From UBA7359 sp964523895 (GTDB lineage Bacteria; Pseudomonadota; Gammaproteobacteria; Eutrophobiales; Eutrophobiaceae), in the NCBI GenBank assembly GCA_964523895.1, contig CAZGBJ010000002.1:62001-126000 (forward strand): a stretch of DNA of 64,000 bases, read 5' to 3'. Below the pieces are notes generated by a model. It searched no databases, was not told the origin of the DNA, and was given only the letters and a program-made list of their open reading frames with translations. A program made the translations under genes and the position numbers. Numbering within the stretch: position 1 is the first letter of the stretch; each line of letters starts with the position of its first letter. Below, piece after piece: positions 1 through 12,074 of the stretch.

Positions 1-231
1 AGGTTACTTAAACGCTTAGATAAAATTCAGCTTGGTAATTTAGGTGACTGGAATTCTCTTGGTGGTCATGTTTTTGAATTGAGGGAACATTTCGGGGCAG
101 GTTATCGAATCTATTATGGAATTGAAAAACAGACAATAATATTACTTCTATGTGGTGGCGATAAATCTTCTCAAACGAAAGATATAAAATTAGCAAAAGA
201 ATATTGGCAAGACTTTAAAAAAGGTTTTTAA
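1..231 (+). CDS. HigB/RelE-superfamily toxin, 3' part only
   Basis: The reading frame is open from the first base to a TAA at 229-231 and has lost its 5' end to the window edge; 76 residues remain. The visible part (WNSLGGHVFELREHFGAGYR, then a hydrophobic strand and LCGGDKSSQTKDIKLAKEYW) matches the phage-derived Gp49-like/HigB toxin family, which are ribosome-dependent mRNA interferases. The antitoxin starts 2 bases downstream, the toxin-first order usual for higBA. Family assignment rests on the GYRIYY and CGGDKSSQ-type motifs; activity is not tested by the sequence. Confidence 0.8.
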   Translation, partial: RLLKRLDKIQLGNLGDWNSLGGHVFELREHFGAGYRIYYGIEKQTIILLLCGGDKSSQTKDIKLAKEYWQDFKKGF

Positions 232-233
232 GA

Positions 234-515
234 ATGGCTACAAAAGAATATAAAACGAGTGATTATTTAAAAACACCTGATGATATTGCAATATATCTGA
301 ATGAGATATTAGAAGACGATGATCCAAAGTTGTTGATGCTTGCGCTTCGTAATGTAGCAGATTCTCAAGGTGGTATAGCCAGTATAGCTGAACATACAGG
401 ATTAAATCGTGAAAGCCTTTATAAAACTTTATCTGGAAAACGAAATCCAAGAATTGAAACTATAAATTCAATTCTACATACTTTTGGTTTGCGATTATCA
501 GTAACACCGAATTAA
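234..515 (+). CDS. HigA-type antitoxin with HTH domain
   Basis: A 93-residue protein beginning MATKEYKTSDYLKTPDDIA, typical of the probable addiction-module antidote family paired with Gp49-like toxins. A helix-turn-helix lies at about residues 45-85 (GGIASIAEHTGLNRESLYKT, then SGKRNPRIETINSIL), the form used to bind its own operator and repress the pair. It follows the toxin gene by 2 bases, so the two are almost certainly co-transcribed. The A-rich TTTAAGA stretch before the ATG is a weak ribosome site, in keeping with translational coupling. Function is inferred from family and context. Confidence 0.85.
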   Translation: MATKEYKTSDYLKTPDDIAIYLNEILEDDDPKLLMLALRNVADSQGGIASIAEHTGLNRESLYKTLSGKRNPRIETINSILHTFGLRLSVTPN

Positions 516-543
516 AATTAAGCGCACCCGTGGCATTCATAAA

Positions 544-891
544 TTAAAATGTTATAGCTTTGTATTGTTCGTCTTTGAAGCCAATATGATGCTTGCTTTT
601 TACATCTAGTACGGGTCTTTTAATAATCGTTGGGTTTTCTACCATTAACTCAACTGCTTGCGCTTTAGTTTTAATCTCTTTTTCTTTATCAGAAAGTTTA
701 CGCCAGGTCGTTCCGCGTTTGTTAATGAGCGTTTCAATATCGATTTGTTTTAGAAAATTATTAACCAGCGTTTTGTTGATGCCATCAACGCGGAAGTCGT
801 GGAAGGAATAAGGCACGGAATTGGCTTCTAACCATTTCCGTGCCTTTTTTACTGTGTCGCAGTTTTTTATGCCGTAGAGTGTGACTGACAT
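544..891 (-). CDS. yffB: ArsC/Spx-family reductase-like protein (YffB type)
   Basis: 115 residues with a thioredoxin-like ArsC fold. The N-terminal active-site loop reads YGIKNCDTVKKARKWL, with a single Cys at residue 11, and RPVL near residue 92 matches the conserved C-terminal ArsC/Spx motif. YffB-type proteins lack the extra cysteines of true arsenate reductases and have been linked to glutathione-dependent chemistry; substrate is unknown. It is the last gene of the minus-strand dapC-dapD-yffB run, about 10 bases after dapD. In Escherichia coli yffB likewise sits beside a dap gene (dapE), which supports the name. Confidence 0.85.
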   Translation of the reverse strand: MSVTLYGIKNCDTVKKARKWLEANSVPYSFHDFRVDGINKTLVNNFLKQIDIETLINKRGTTWRKLSDKEKEIKTKAQAVELMVENPTIIKRPVLDVKSKHHIGFKDEQYKAITF

Positions 892-901
892 AGTTTACTT
901 C

Positions 902-1723
902 TTAGAGGTCGCGTAAGATTTCGTTGATACCTACTTTGCCTAAAGTCTTCTCATCAACTGTTTTAACAATAACGGCGCAGTACAAGCTGTATTTGCCATC
1001 ACTGGAAGGCAGGTTCCCTGATACAACAACAGAACCGGGTGGGATGTAACCATAAGAGGTTTCGCCGGTTGCACGATCATAAATACGTGTACTTTGACCG
1101 ATATAAACACCCATTGAAATAACCGCACCATCTCCAACGATGACGCCTTCGACGATTTCTGACCGAGCGCCGATAAAACAATTATCACCAATGATTGTTG
1201 GGTTCGCTTGTAATGGTTCGAGTACGCCACCGATACCAACGCCACCAGACAAGTGAACGTTCTTACCAATTTGTGCACATGAACCTACTGATGCCCAGGT
1301 ATCAACCATGGTGCCGGTATCGACATAAGCACCGATATTAACAAAGCTCGGCATCAATACGACATTCTGAGCAATGAAACTACCGCGTCTAACGACTGCA
1401 TTTGGAACAACGCGAGCACCGGTTTCAATAAAGTTAGTTTTGGTATAGCCATAAAATTTATTTGGGATTTTGTCATAATAATTTGTAACGCCACCCTGAA
1501 TCACGATGTTATTATCAAGAATAAATGAAAGTAACACAGCTTTTTTTAGCCATTGATTAACTGTCCATTCACCATCGACTTTTTCAGCAACACGTAATTC
1601 GCCGCTATCCAGTTTCCAGATGACACTTTCAACGGCTTCTTTTAACTCTTTGCTGCCTTCGCCGGGATCGATTTCGGCTCGGTTATCAAATGCGTCGTTA
1701 ATAAAGTTTTCTAAATCACTCAT
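902..1723 (-). CDS. dapD: 2,3,4,5-tetrahydropyridine-2,6-dicarboxylate N-succinyltransferase
   Basis: 273 residues, the normal DapD length. It transfers succinyl from succinyl-CoA to tetrahydrodipicolinate in the succinylase branch of lysine/meso-diaminopimelate synthesis in the cytoplasm. An alpha-helical N-terminal domain is followed from about residue 105 by hexapeptide repeats of the left-handed beta helix (for example GIGGVLEPLQANPTIIGDN and GARSEIVEGVIVGDGAVIS). The ATG at 1723 has an AGGAAA ribosome site and overlaps the dapC stop as ATGA, so dapC and dapD are translationally coupled. Confidence 0.97.
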   Translation of the reverse strand: MSDLENFINDAFDNRAEIDPGEGSKELKEAVESVIWKLDSGELRVAEKVDGEWTVNQWLKKAVLLSFILDNNIVIQGGVTNYYDKIPNKFYGYTKTNFIETGARVVPNAVVRRGSFIAQNVVLMPSFVNIGAYVDTGTMVDTWASVGSCAQIGKNVHLSGGVGIGGVLEPLQANPTIIGDNCFIGARSEIVEGVIVGDGAVISMGVYIGQSTRIYDRATGETSYGYIPPGSVVVSGNLPSSDGKYSLYCAVIVKTVDEKTLGKVGINEILRDL

Positions 1724-2928
1724 GTGTTTTTCCTGTTTTCTATAAAGTTTTTAATTCGGTTTGCTGCTTCACTACATTCTTCGACTTCAGCAACCAGTGC
1801 GATTCGAATACGATTTTTGCCGGGATTTATGCCATTCACATCACGGGATAAAAAAGAGCCGGGTAATACTTTGATATTCTCGCTTGTATACAGTTCTCTT
1901 GCAAAGTCTGTATCGGAACAGGGTAGTTCCGGCCATAGGTAAAAACTGGCAGGCGGCGGCGCTACGTTTAACACCGGGCTTAATAATTCGCATACTTGAG
2001 TGAATTTCTTCCGGTATTTCTCCCTATTTTGTTTTACATGTTCTTCATCACCCCAGGCGACAATACTGGCTTTTTGAACCTGCAAGGACATGGAACAACC
2101 ATGATAGGTGCGATAGCGAAAGAAATTATCGATTAATTCGCTGTCACCAGCAACAAATCCCGAACGTAAGCCAGGCACGTTTGAACGTTTCGAAAGACTA
2201 TGGAAAACGAGACAACGTTTGTATTCGCTGTTACCTAAATTATTTGCACATTCAAGCAGACCAATCGGAGGTTCTTCTTCGTTTTGGTAAATTTCCGAAT
2301 AACATTCATCTGAAACAATAATAAAATTGTATTTTTCTGCAATTTCTAATAGTTGTTTAACTTGATCTTGATTAACAATTGCTCCGCTGGGATTTCCGGG
2401 GGAGCATAAATAAATTAGCTGACATCGTTGCCAGATATTTTCTGGCACTATTGAAAAATCAGGGATGAAATCATTTTCTTCTGTGCAGTTTAGGTAATAA
2501 GGTTCTGCACCGGCGAGCAAAGCTGCACCTTCATAAATTTGATAAAAAGGATTAGGTAAAATAACAACAGGTGTTTCAGATTGTGTACCAATAATAGTTT
2601 GCGCAATGGCAAACAAGGCTTCTCGCGTTCCTGTCACTGGCAGAATATTTTTTTCGGCATCAATGGATGATTGAGGAAGTTTGAATCGTTGGCATAACCA
2701 GGTTGCAATCGAGGATCTCAATTCATCCGAGCCGCGCGTTGTAGGGTAATAGGCTATATCGCCCGCATTTGATTTTAATACCTCTAATATAAAATTCGGC
2801 GTTGGGTGTTTAGGCTCACCAATGGCGAGACTAATGGCTGACTTATTTGCAGCGACCGTTGTTCCTTCGAATAGCTTTGTTAGCCGTTCAAAGGGATAGG
2901 GGTGTAAATTTTCTAATCCTGAATTCAT
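1720..2928 (-). CDS. dapC: Succinyldiaminopimelate aminotransferase
   Basis: PLP-dependent class I/II aminotransferase that makes N-succinyl-diaminopimelate, the step after DapD. I place the start at 2928 (MNSGLENLHPYPFERL), because DapC of beta- and gammaproteobacteria begins with this MN-L-LHPYPFE pattern; an in-frame ATG 60 bases upstream adds an uncharacteristic leader. That gives 402 residues. The Schiff-base lysine is in HSLSKRSNVPGLRSGF, and SDECYSEIY carries the Asp that binds the pyridine nitrogen. Adjacent dapD makes the role nearly certain, although ArgD can do this reaction in other species. Confidence 0.93.
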   Translation of the reverse strand: MNSGLENLHPYPFERLTKLFEGTTVAANKSAISLAIGEPKHPTPNFILEVLKSNAGDIAYYPTTRGSDELRSSIATWLCQRFKLPQSSIDAEKNILPVTGTREALFAIAQTIIGTQSETPVVILPNPFYQIYEGAALLAGAEPYYLNCTEENDFIPDFSIVPENIWQRCQLIYLCSPGNPSGAIVNQDQVKQLLEIAEKYNFIIVSDECYSEIYQNEEEPPIGLLECANNLGNSEYKRCLVFHSLSKRSNVPGLRSGFVAGDSELIDNFFRYRTYHGCSMSLQVQKASIVAWGDEEHVKQNREKYRKKFTQVCELLSPVLNVAPPPASFYLWPELPCSDTDFARELYTSENIKVLPGSFLSRDVNGINPGKNRIRIALVAEVEECSEAANRIKNFIENRKNT

Positions 2929-3312
2929 TGCTAATTTATTTCTATAGGTGTCGAAAATTGCGAAGTATATGCTATCGGCTATACCCAAGATACCTGGAAA
3001 TGCTAGATTCTAGACGACGTCAAGGATGGCGGAGGTAGAGTGACGCAGGAAGCCAAAACCGAGTGCTTCTGTTTTTATTTAGAGCACAGCTTATTTGTTC
3101 CTGACGTAAGCTAAGTACCTACGTCCATGTAGGCAAGGCGCGAGGACGATGTACATGGATGTACAAGTGTTGTGAGTGCAGGATGCACAGAAACAATCGC
3201 ACATGGCTGCCCCCTGTAAGGAGAAGCACCAACAGTAGGCGCTTTAGGCGACGAAGCTCTAGATGAAAACAGATGTGCTATTGACTAGTATTTTCAGGTA
3301 TCTTGGGTATCT
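2929..3312. repeat. Repeat-rich intergenic spacer between dapC and EamA genes
   Basis: No convincing gene. The stretch holds palindromic words around a CCATG core: CCTACGTCCATGTAGG near 3119-3134 and TGTACATGGATGTACA near 3150-3165. The second word occurs in reverse complement near 31648. A 25-base core at 3228-3252 (beginning ACCAACAGTAGG, ending TTTAGGCGAC) recurs exactly at 51435-51459. These look like members of dispersed non-coding repeat families. Promoters for the divergent dapC and EamA genes must also lie here, but I cannot place them. Confidence 0.6.
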
Positions 3313-4203
3313 ATGTCATCCCAACCAACATCCCACTATTTTCCGGCTTTTGCTTGTGCTACAGCTGCTATTCTCTGGGGTTTATTCTGGTATCCGCTCC
3401 GATTATTGGAAGAAATGGGTATTCCTGGTTTATGGTCCAGCCTGATTATTTATTGCTTTGCTCTGATTTTGATTTTCCCTACCTGTTGGAAAAAACGAAC
3501 TGATTTTCTAAAACATAAGCTCGAATATATTCTTATTGGGCTTTTTGCCGGTTGGACCAACCTTGCTTTCATATTAGCTGTGTTAGAAGGGGAAGTTGTA
3601 CGAGTATTACTATTATTTTATCTATCGCCTATTTGGGCAATTTTGCTTGCCGTATTTATTCTAAATGAACGTTTAACTCGGATTGGTTTATGTTCATTAG
3701 TATTGGCTATGGTGGGTGCAGGGCTAATGTTGTGGCAACCTGAATTGAATTATACAAATGGAATAGGCTTAGTTGAATTCTATGCGATTACTTCGGGTAT
3801 GGCGTTTGCGATAACAAATATTGTGGTTCGTAAAATAGGGGCGACACCTATTGAAGTTAAGATGGGGGCATCCTGGTTAGGCGTTGTTGCGCTGACGCTA
3901 TGTGCTTTGTTGTTGACACAACTTCCTGTACCTGAAATTACATTCAATTCTGGACTCTTGGCCTTATTGATTGGTTTTCCAGCTATGTTCATCATGACTT
4001 GGGCAGCGCAATACGGTGTTACTCATTTACCTATACAACGCTCTTCAGTTATTTTTTTGCTGGAAATAGTCGCGGGTGCAGTTTCTGCCGCGCTTTGGAC
4101 AAATGAAATTGTACGTAATATTGAGTATGTGGGCGGTGTTTTAATCGTTTCTGCTGGTCTGATCAGTATTATTAAGGAAAAAGATCAGAATATAGCCAGC
4201 TAA
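3313..4203 (+). CDS. EamA/DMT-family membrane transporter
   Basis: 296 residues, strongly hydrophobic, with about ten predicted membrane helices arranged as two EamA repeats of five (roughly residues 8-140 and 152-288). The drug/metabolite transporter superfamily exports amino acids, metabolites or drugs across the inner membrane; substrate cannot be told from sequence. The first repeat ends with the typical acidic loop (FILNERLTRIGLCSL), the second with a conserved glutamate helix (FLLEIVAGAVSAALWTNE). It stands alone between repeat-rich DNA and leuB. Confidence 0.88.
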   Translation: MSSQPTSHYFPAFACATAAILWGLFWYPLRLLEEMGIPGLWSSLIIYCFALILIFPTCWKKRTDFLKHKLEYILIGLFAGWTNLAFILAVLEGEVVRVLLLFYLSPIWAILLAVFILNERLTRIGLCSLVLAMVGAGLMLWQPELNYTNGIGLVEFYAITSGMAFAITNIVVRKIGATPIEVKMGASWLGVVALTLCALLLTQLPVPEITFNSGLLALLIGFPAMFIMTWAAQYGVTHLPIQRSSVIFLLEIVAGAVSAALWTNEIVRNIEYVGGVLIVSAGLISIIKEKDQNIAS

Positions 4204-4443
4204 GCTTCATTCTGTGACCGAAAGCTTACCTGGTAATAATATTTCGAAGCGAAAATATTCCTATGTGAGGGTAATTTTGCAATGGATTGAGGAGAATAGT
4301 GATTCATATTTAACGAAATCTAGTGTGAAATTACACCATATAGGGGAATTTGCAGCCGGAATATTATTGCTAGATAAGCTTTTGCTGTATCCTTTGCGCC
4401 CGTTGAAAAACTATGCCCTTATTAATTTGGAATTTATTAGAAC

Positions 4444-5529
4444 GTGACTAAGAAAATCTTGATATTACCCGGTGATGGCATCGGACCAGAGATCGTTGCT
4501 CAAGCCGAAAAAGTATTGGCTTTTTTGATTGAAGAACGAGGCGTTAAATTGCAACTCGAGCATGGTTTGCTAGGTGGTTGTGCTGTTGACGAAGCTGGCG
4601 TTCCTTTACCAGAAGAAACTCTGGCAAAAGCAAAGGAATCTTCGGCAATATTATTAGGTTCTGTTGGTGGTCCAAAATGGGAAACGATTGAACGTTCTAT
4701 CCGACCTGAAAGAGGGTTGTTAGCGATTCGTGCCGGACTCGGATTATTTGCTAATTTACGTCCGGCTGTTTTGTTTCCGCAATTGGCAACCGCATCGACA
4801 TTAAGAGAAGAGGTGGTTAGTGATCTCGATATTATGATTGTTAGAGAACTGACCGGCGGTATTTATTTTGGTGAGCCACGGGGGATTAAAAAACTCGATG
4901 ATGGGCAGCGACAAGGATTTAATACACTTGTTTATAGTGAAAGTGAAATTGAACGTATTGCAAGAATTGCATTTGATATTGCACAAAAACGCCAGGGGCG
5001 ACTTTGTTCCGTAGATAAAGCCAATGTATTGGAAGCGACCGAATTGTGGCGCGAAGTAGTTACAGATTTATCAAAGGATTATCCGAATGTTGAGTTGCAA
5101 CATATGTATGTTGATAACGCAGCGATGCAATTGGTTCGCAATCCAAAACAGTTTGATGTCATTGTAACGTCTAATATGTTTGGTGATATCTTGTCTGATT
5201 TAGCATCGATGTTAACCGGTTCTATAGGCATGCTACCGTCAGCCTCGTTAGCGAGTGATGGTAGTGGTATGTATGAACCGATTCATGGTTCAGCGCCTGA
5301 TATTGCTGGTCAGAATGTGGCGAATCCGTTGGCAACGATTTTGTCTTTATCCATGCTGTTTAGATATTCGCTTTCTGAAGCACAGCTAGCAGATCAAATT
5401 GAACAAGCTGTGAGTCAGGTGTTAACTGATGGCTTAAGAACAAAAGATATTGATGCTGAAGGAATGACATGTGTCGGTACAAATGAAATGGGTGACGCGG
5501 TTGTTAAGGCTTTGTCATCTCTTGATTAA
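4444..5529 (+). CDS. leuB: 3-isopropylmalate dehydrogenase
   Basis: 361 residues, standard length for LeuB, catalysing the NAD-dependent oxidative decarboxylation of 3-isopropylmalate in leucine synthesis. It opens MTKKILILPGDGIGPEIVAQ, has the substrate-binding arginines of ERGLLAIRAGLGLFANLRPA, the VRELTGGIYFGEPRG loop and the metal-binding DILSDLASMLTGS. The start is GTG at 4444; no ATG fits the conserved N-terminus and the ribosome site is weak. leuC and leuD, which normally precede it, are not in the window: an EamA gene and a non-coding stretch lie upstream instead. Confidence 0.96.
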   Translation: MTKKILILPGDGIGPEIVAQAEKVLAFLIEERGVKLQLEHGLLGGCAVDEAGVPLPEETLAKAKESSAILLGSVGGPKWETIERSIRPERGLLAIRAGLGLFANLRPAVLFPQLATASTLREEVVSDLDIMIVRELTGGIYFGEPRGIKKLDDGQRQGFNTLVYSESEIERIARIAFDIAQKRQGRLCSVDKANVLEATELWREVVTDLSKDYPNVELQHMYVDNAAMQLVRNPKQFDVIVTSNMFGDILSDLASMLTGSIGMLPSASLASDGSGMYEPIHGSAPDIAGQNVANPLATILSLSMLFRYSLSEAQLADQIEQAVSQVLTDGLRTKDIDAEGMTCVGTNEMGDAVVKALSSLD

Positions 5530-5555
5530 TAAATAAAATATTTTGAAGAAGTGTT

Positions 5556-6581
5556 ATGACAGATAAAAAATTCAATGTTGCCGTTGTCGGTGCGACCGGT
5601 GCCGTTGGCGAGATCATGTTGTCTATATTAGAACAACGTGGCTTCCCTGTAGCTGAAGTTTATGCTCTGGCCAGTAGTCGTTCAGCCGGCAAGCGGATTC
5701 CTTTTAAAGGCAAACAACTTATTGTTGAAGACCTTGAAACATTTGACTTTAGTAAAACTGAAATAGGACTTTTTTCGCCTGGCGCATCTGTGTCTAAGAT
5801 TTATGCGCCGCGCGCAGCGGAAGCAGGTTGTGTTGTTGTCGATAACACATCGCAGTTTCGTTATGACGATGATATTCCATTAGTGGTTTCAGAAGTTAAT
5901 CCAGATGCAGTCGCTGATTATAAAAACAGGGGAATTATTGCGAATCCGAATTGTTCAACAATTCAAATGTTGGTCGCATTAAAACCTATCTATGATGCTG
6001 TTGGTATAGAACGTATTAATGTATGTACTTATCAAGCGGTGTCCGGTAGTGGTAAAGAGGCAATAAAAGAGCTTGCCAAGCAAACGGCTAATTTACTTAA
6101 CGCAAAAGATGCTGAGTGTCATGTTTATCCGAAGCAGATTGCTTTTAATGTTATACCTCAAATTGATGTCTTTCAGGAAAATGGTTACACCAAGGAAGAG
6201 ATGAAAATGGTATGGGAAACCAGAAAGATCTTTGCAGATGACGCTATTCTGGTTAATCCAACTGCTGTCAGGGTTCCTGTATTTTATGGACATTCGGAAG
6301 CAGTGCATATTGAGACTAAAGAGAAAATTGATGTTGCTACAGCAAGGAAATTACTAGACGAAATGTCGGGTGTAACCGTGCTTGATGAGCTACAGGATGG
6401 AGGATATCCGACAGCGGTGACAGAGGCTGCTGGAGAGGATCCTGTTTACGTCGGAAGAATCCGTGAAGACATCTCACATCCACTTGGACTGAACATGTGG
6501 GTTGTTTCAGATAATGTCCGTAAAGGAGCTGCATTAAATAGTGTTCAAATTGCAGAAATTCTGGTAAAACACTATTTATAA
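5556..6581 (+). CDS. asd: Aspartate-semialdehyde dehydrogenase
   Basis: 341 residues. Reduces aspartyl-4-phosphate to aspartate semialdehyde, the branch-point precursor of lysine/diaminopimelate, methionine and threonine. The nucleotide-binding loop VVGATGAVGEIML is at residues 9-21, the catalytic Cys in NPNCSTIQM near residue 130, and GHSEAVHIE carries the substrate-binding His. It follows leuB by 26 bases, the leuB-asd-fimV order found in many gammaproteobacteria. It supplies the pathway served by dapCD at the left end. Confidence 0.96.
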   Translation: MTDKKFNVAVVGATGAVGEIMLSILEQRGFPVAEVYALASSRSAGKRIPFKGKQLIVEDLETFDFSKTEIGLFSPGASVSKIYAPRAAEAGCVVVDNTSQFRYDDDIPLVVSEVNPDAVADYKNRGIIANPNCSTIQMLVALKPIYDAVGIERINVCTYQAVSGSGKEAIKELAKQTANLLNAKDAECHVYPKQIAFNVIPQIDVFQENGYTKEEMKMVWETRKIFADDAILVNPTAVRVPVFYGHSEAVHIETKEKIDVATARKLLDEMSGVTVLDELQDGGYPTAVTEAAGEDPVYVGRIREDISHPLGLNMWVVSDNVRKGAALNSVQIAEILVKHYL

Positions 6582-6736
6582 ACCATAGTTATCGGTATTA
6601 TGTAAAGCATATTCGCAAGTTCTAAAGTGTTTAAAATAGAGCTTAAAATGCATAGGTTTATGATTAATAGTCTAGACTTTATATAGTGGTTGGGGTCGTT
6701 ATTACGTTATAAAACAATAAGATAGCGCTAAGATTA

Positions 6737-7117
6737 ATGAATATCTACAAAATATTTAAGTTGGCAGCGGCTACATGTTTGGGTTTTTATGCTATTACAG
6801 GCTATACCCTTGCGTTGTCTGAAGCTGAGCTAAAATCTTATTTAAATCAACAGCTTGATGTTAGAATTAAGTTGTTGGCGAGTGAAGCTGCGGAACTTGA
6901 TAATCTTGAGATTTCATTAAGTTATCCGGATAGAAATAGTGTTTCGCATTACCGGTTGAAATACGAGGTTTTAAAAAGTGGTGAGGAACATTTTCTCAAA
7001 ATCACGAGTCATGATGTAATTAGGGAGCCAGTAATAGAGTTTGTATTGGATATTGGCTGGTCTGATGGTCATGTTGTTCGTGAATATTCATTTTTGATTG
7101 ATCCGCCACGTAACTGA
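6737..7117 (+). CDS. Stand-alone FimV N-terminal-domain protein
   Basis: 126 residues with a signal-peptide-like start (MNIYKIFKLAAATCLGFYAITGYTLA broken by small residues before the mature LSEAELKSYLNQQL). The mature part aligns with the first domain of the neighbouring FimV: LNQQLDVRIKLLASEAAELDNL corresponds to LNEPFDARIQLLSPTADELDSL, then ITSHDVIREPVIEF with FSHDPIREPFLNF, and VVREYSFLIDPPRN with LFREYTVLLDPPLY. It therefore looks like a tandem duplicate of the FimV periplasmic N-domain that lacks the LysM, membrane and acidic parts. It ends 22 bases before fimV and is probably co-transcribed. Function unknown. Confidence 0.75.
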   Translation: MNIYKIFKLAAATCLGFYAITGYTLALSEAELKSYLNQQLDVRIKLLASEAAELDNLEISLSYPDRNSVSHYRLKYEVLKSGEEHFLKITSHDVIREPVIEFVLDIGWSDGHVVREYSFLIDPPRN

Positions 7118-7139
7118 AATCAAGGAACAAAAAGTAACA

Positions 7140-10553
<3,414 letters not shown>

Positions 10554-10644
10554 TCGTTACATCTGACTAATCAGAGAACATGGATTTATTTCCAGTTTAG
10601 AAAAAGGAAACACGTTTTATTAAACTAAATCCGGCCAGTCTAGA

Positions 10645-11436
10645 ATGAAAATTGCGCTGGGAATTGAATATGCTGGCTGTCATTATTATGGTTGGCAAAA
10701 GCAGGATATCTCTCCAACTGTTCAAGAAGTTCTTGAGTCAGCACTTTCCGAAATTGCAGATGAAGACATTCGAGTTGTCTGTGCCGGAAGAACTGATAAT
10801 GGTGTTCATGCTTTGCAACAGGTTGTGCACTTTGAAACATCATCTCAACGAGAACATCAGGCCTGGATTCTGGGTACAAATACAAAGCTGCCAAATGATA
10901 TTGCAGTTACCTGGATATTAAATATAGAAGATGATTTTCATGCAAGATTCAGTGCTGAGAATAGAACCTACCAATATTTAATTTTAAACCGTCGAGCGCG
11001 ACCGGCTATTTTTAATGGTTTAGTGACATGGCAGCACCAGGTTTTAGATTTTGAAAGAATGAAACAAGCTGCACTATGTTTAGTTGGCGAGCATGATTTT
11101 ACTTCATATAGAGCCGTTGCTTGTCAGGCAAATACTGCTGTCCGTACCGTACACAAATTAGAAATTAATCAAGTAGATGAATGGTTCGTTATTACTATTT
11201 GTGCAAATGCTTTTCTTCATCACATGGTAAGAAATATAGCGGGTGTATTAATGGCCATAGGCATGGGCAAACAAGAAGTAAATTGGGCAGAAGAGGTACT
11301 ATTGGCAAAAGATAGAACGGCAGGGGGTATTACGGCAAAGCCCGATGGATTATATTTGGTAAATATTAAATATCCTGAAAAATATACAATTCCAAATCCT
11401 CAAACGTTAATGGATAAATTTGGGTTTAGTAATTAA
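10645..11436 (+). CDS. truA: tRNA pseudouridine(38-40) synthase
   Basis: 263 residues, normal TruA length. Converts uridines 38-40 of the tRNA anticodon stem to pseudouridine. The catalytic Asp is in CAGRTDNGVHALQQVVHFE (residue about 51), and GVEYAGCHYYGWQ-like GIEYAGCHYYGWQKQ at the start is diagnostic. HHMVRNIAGVLMAIGMGK near residue 192 is the conserved C-terminal helix. It follows fimV, as in Pseudomonas and many relatives, and precedes trpF. Confidence 0.96.
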   Translation: MKIALGIEYAGCHYYGWQKQDISPTVQEVLESALSEIADEDIRVVCAGRTDNGVHALQQVVHFETSSQREHQAWILGTNTKLPNDIAVTWILNIEDDFHARFSAENRTYQYLILNRRARPAIFNGLVTWQHQVLDFERMKQAALCLVGEHDFTSYRAVACQANTAVRTVHKLEINQVDEWFVITICANAFLHHMVRNIAGVLMAIGMGKQEVNWAEEVLLAKDRTAGGITAKPDGLYLVNIKYPEKYTIPNPQTLMDKFGFSN

Positions 11437-11450
11437 AATTTAGATATAAA

Positions 11451-12074
11451 ATGATGAATCGTACTCGAATAAAAATATGTGGTATCACTAATCTTGAAGA
11501 TGCGAAATCGGCTGTTGAAGCTGGGGCAGATGCGATTGGTCTGGTGTTTTATGAAAAAAGCCCGCGTTATGTCGCTATTAATTCAGCAGCGCAAATTATT
11601 AAACATATGCCACCATTTATTAATTGTACCGGTTTGTTTGTCGATGCAGATGAAAGCTATGTGCGAAAGGTCTTAGAGCGAGTTGCTATCGATACTTTAC
11701 AATTTCATGGGAAAGAATCCGAACAAGCTTGCGCTAAATATAATAAACCGTATATAAAAGCAATCAGAATGGACGGCGAGATAAACTTGCCTGAACAGTG
11801 TGAAAAATATTCATCAGCCAGTGCTTTATTACTCGATACCTACGTAAAAGACGTGCCCGGTGGAACTGGGTTGACGTTTGACTGGAGTATAATTCCAGAA
11901 GATTTAACAAAACCTATTATTCTTGCTGGTGGCTTGCATGAACATAATGTAAAAAGTGCAATTTTGCAGGTGCAGCCCTATGCTGTCGATGTTAGTGGTG
12001 GTGTTGAGATTGAAAAAGGAATAAAAGATCCCGACAAAATTAAAAATTTTATTCGTGAGGCGATGAATGCCTGA
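11451..12074 (+). CDS. trpF: Phosphoribosylanthranilate isomerase
   Basis: 207 residues forming a single (beta/alpha)8 barrel. Isomerises phosphoribosylanthranilate to CdRP in tryptophan synthesis. The catalytic Cys is in RIKICGITN near the N-terminus and the catalytic Asp in LLDTYVKDVPGGTG; ILAGGLHEHNV and VDVSGGVE form the phosphate-binding end. It is a free-standing TrpF, not fused to TrpC. Two ATG codons in a row open the gene; either could be used. It overlaps trpB by 8 bases, which suggests coupled translation. Confidence 0.95.
   Translation: MMNRTRIKICGITNLEDAKSAVEAGADAIGLVFYEKSPRYVAINSAAQIIKHMPPFINCTGLFVDADESYVRKVLERVAIDTLQFHGKESEQACAKYNKPYIKAIRMDGEINLPEQCEKYSSASALLLDTYVKDVPGGTGLTFDWSIIPEDLTKPIILAGGLHEHNVKSAILQVQPYAVDVSGGVEIEKGIKDPDKIKNFIREAMNA

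Noticed and set aside
2989..3312. Insertion sequence remnant
   Set aside because: Palindromic and repeated words are present but no transposase fragment or long terminal repeats could be read.
3263..3445. 60- and 66-codon frames overlapping the EamA gene start
   Set aside because: They run in other frames of the transporter gene, which has a clear start and membrane pattern.
4214..4447. GTG-started 77-codon frame whose stop overlaps the leuB start
   Set aside because: The overlap looks like coupling, but there is no ribosome site, no recognisable fold and the codon use is like AT-rich non-coding DNA. leuC/leuD remnants were looked for and not seen.
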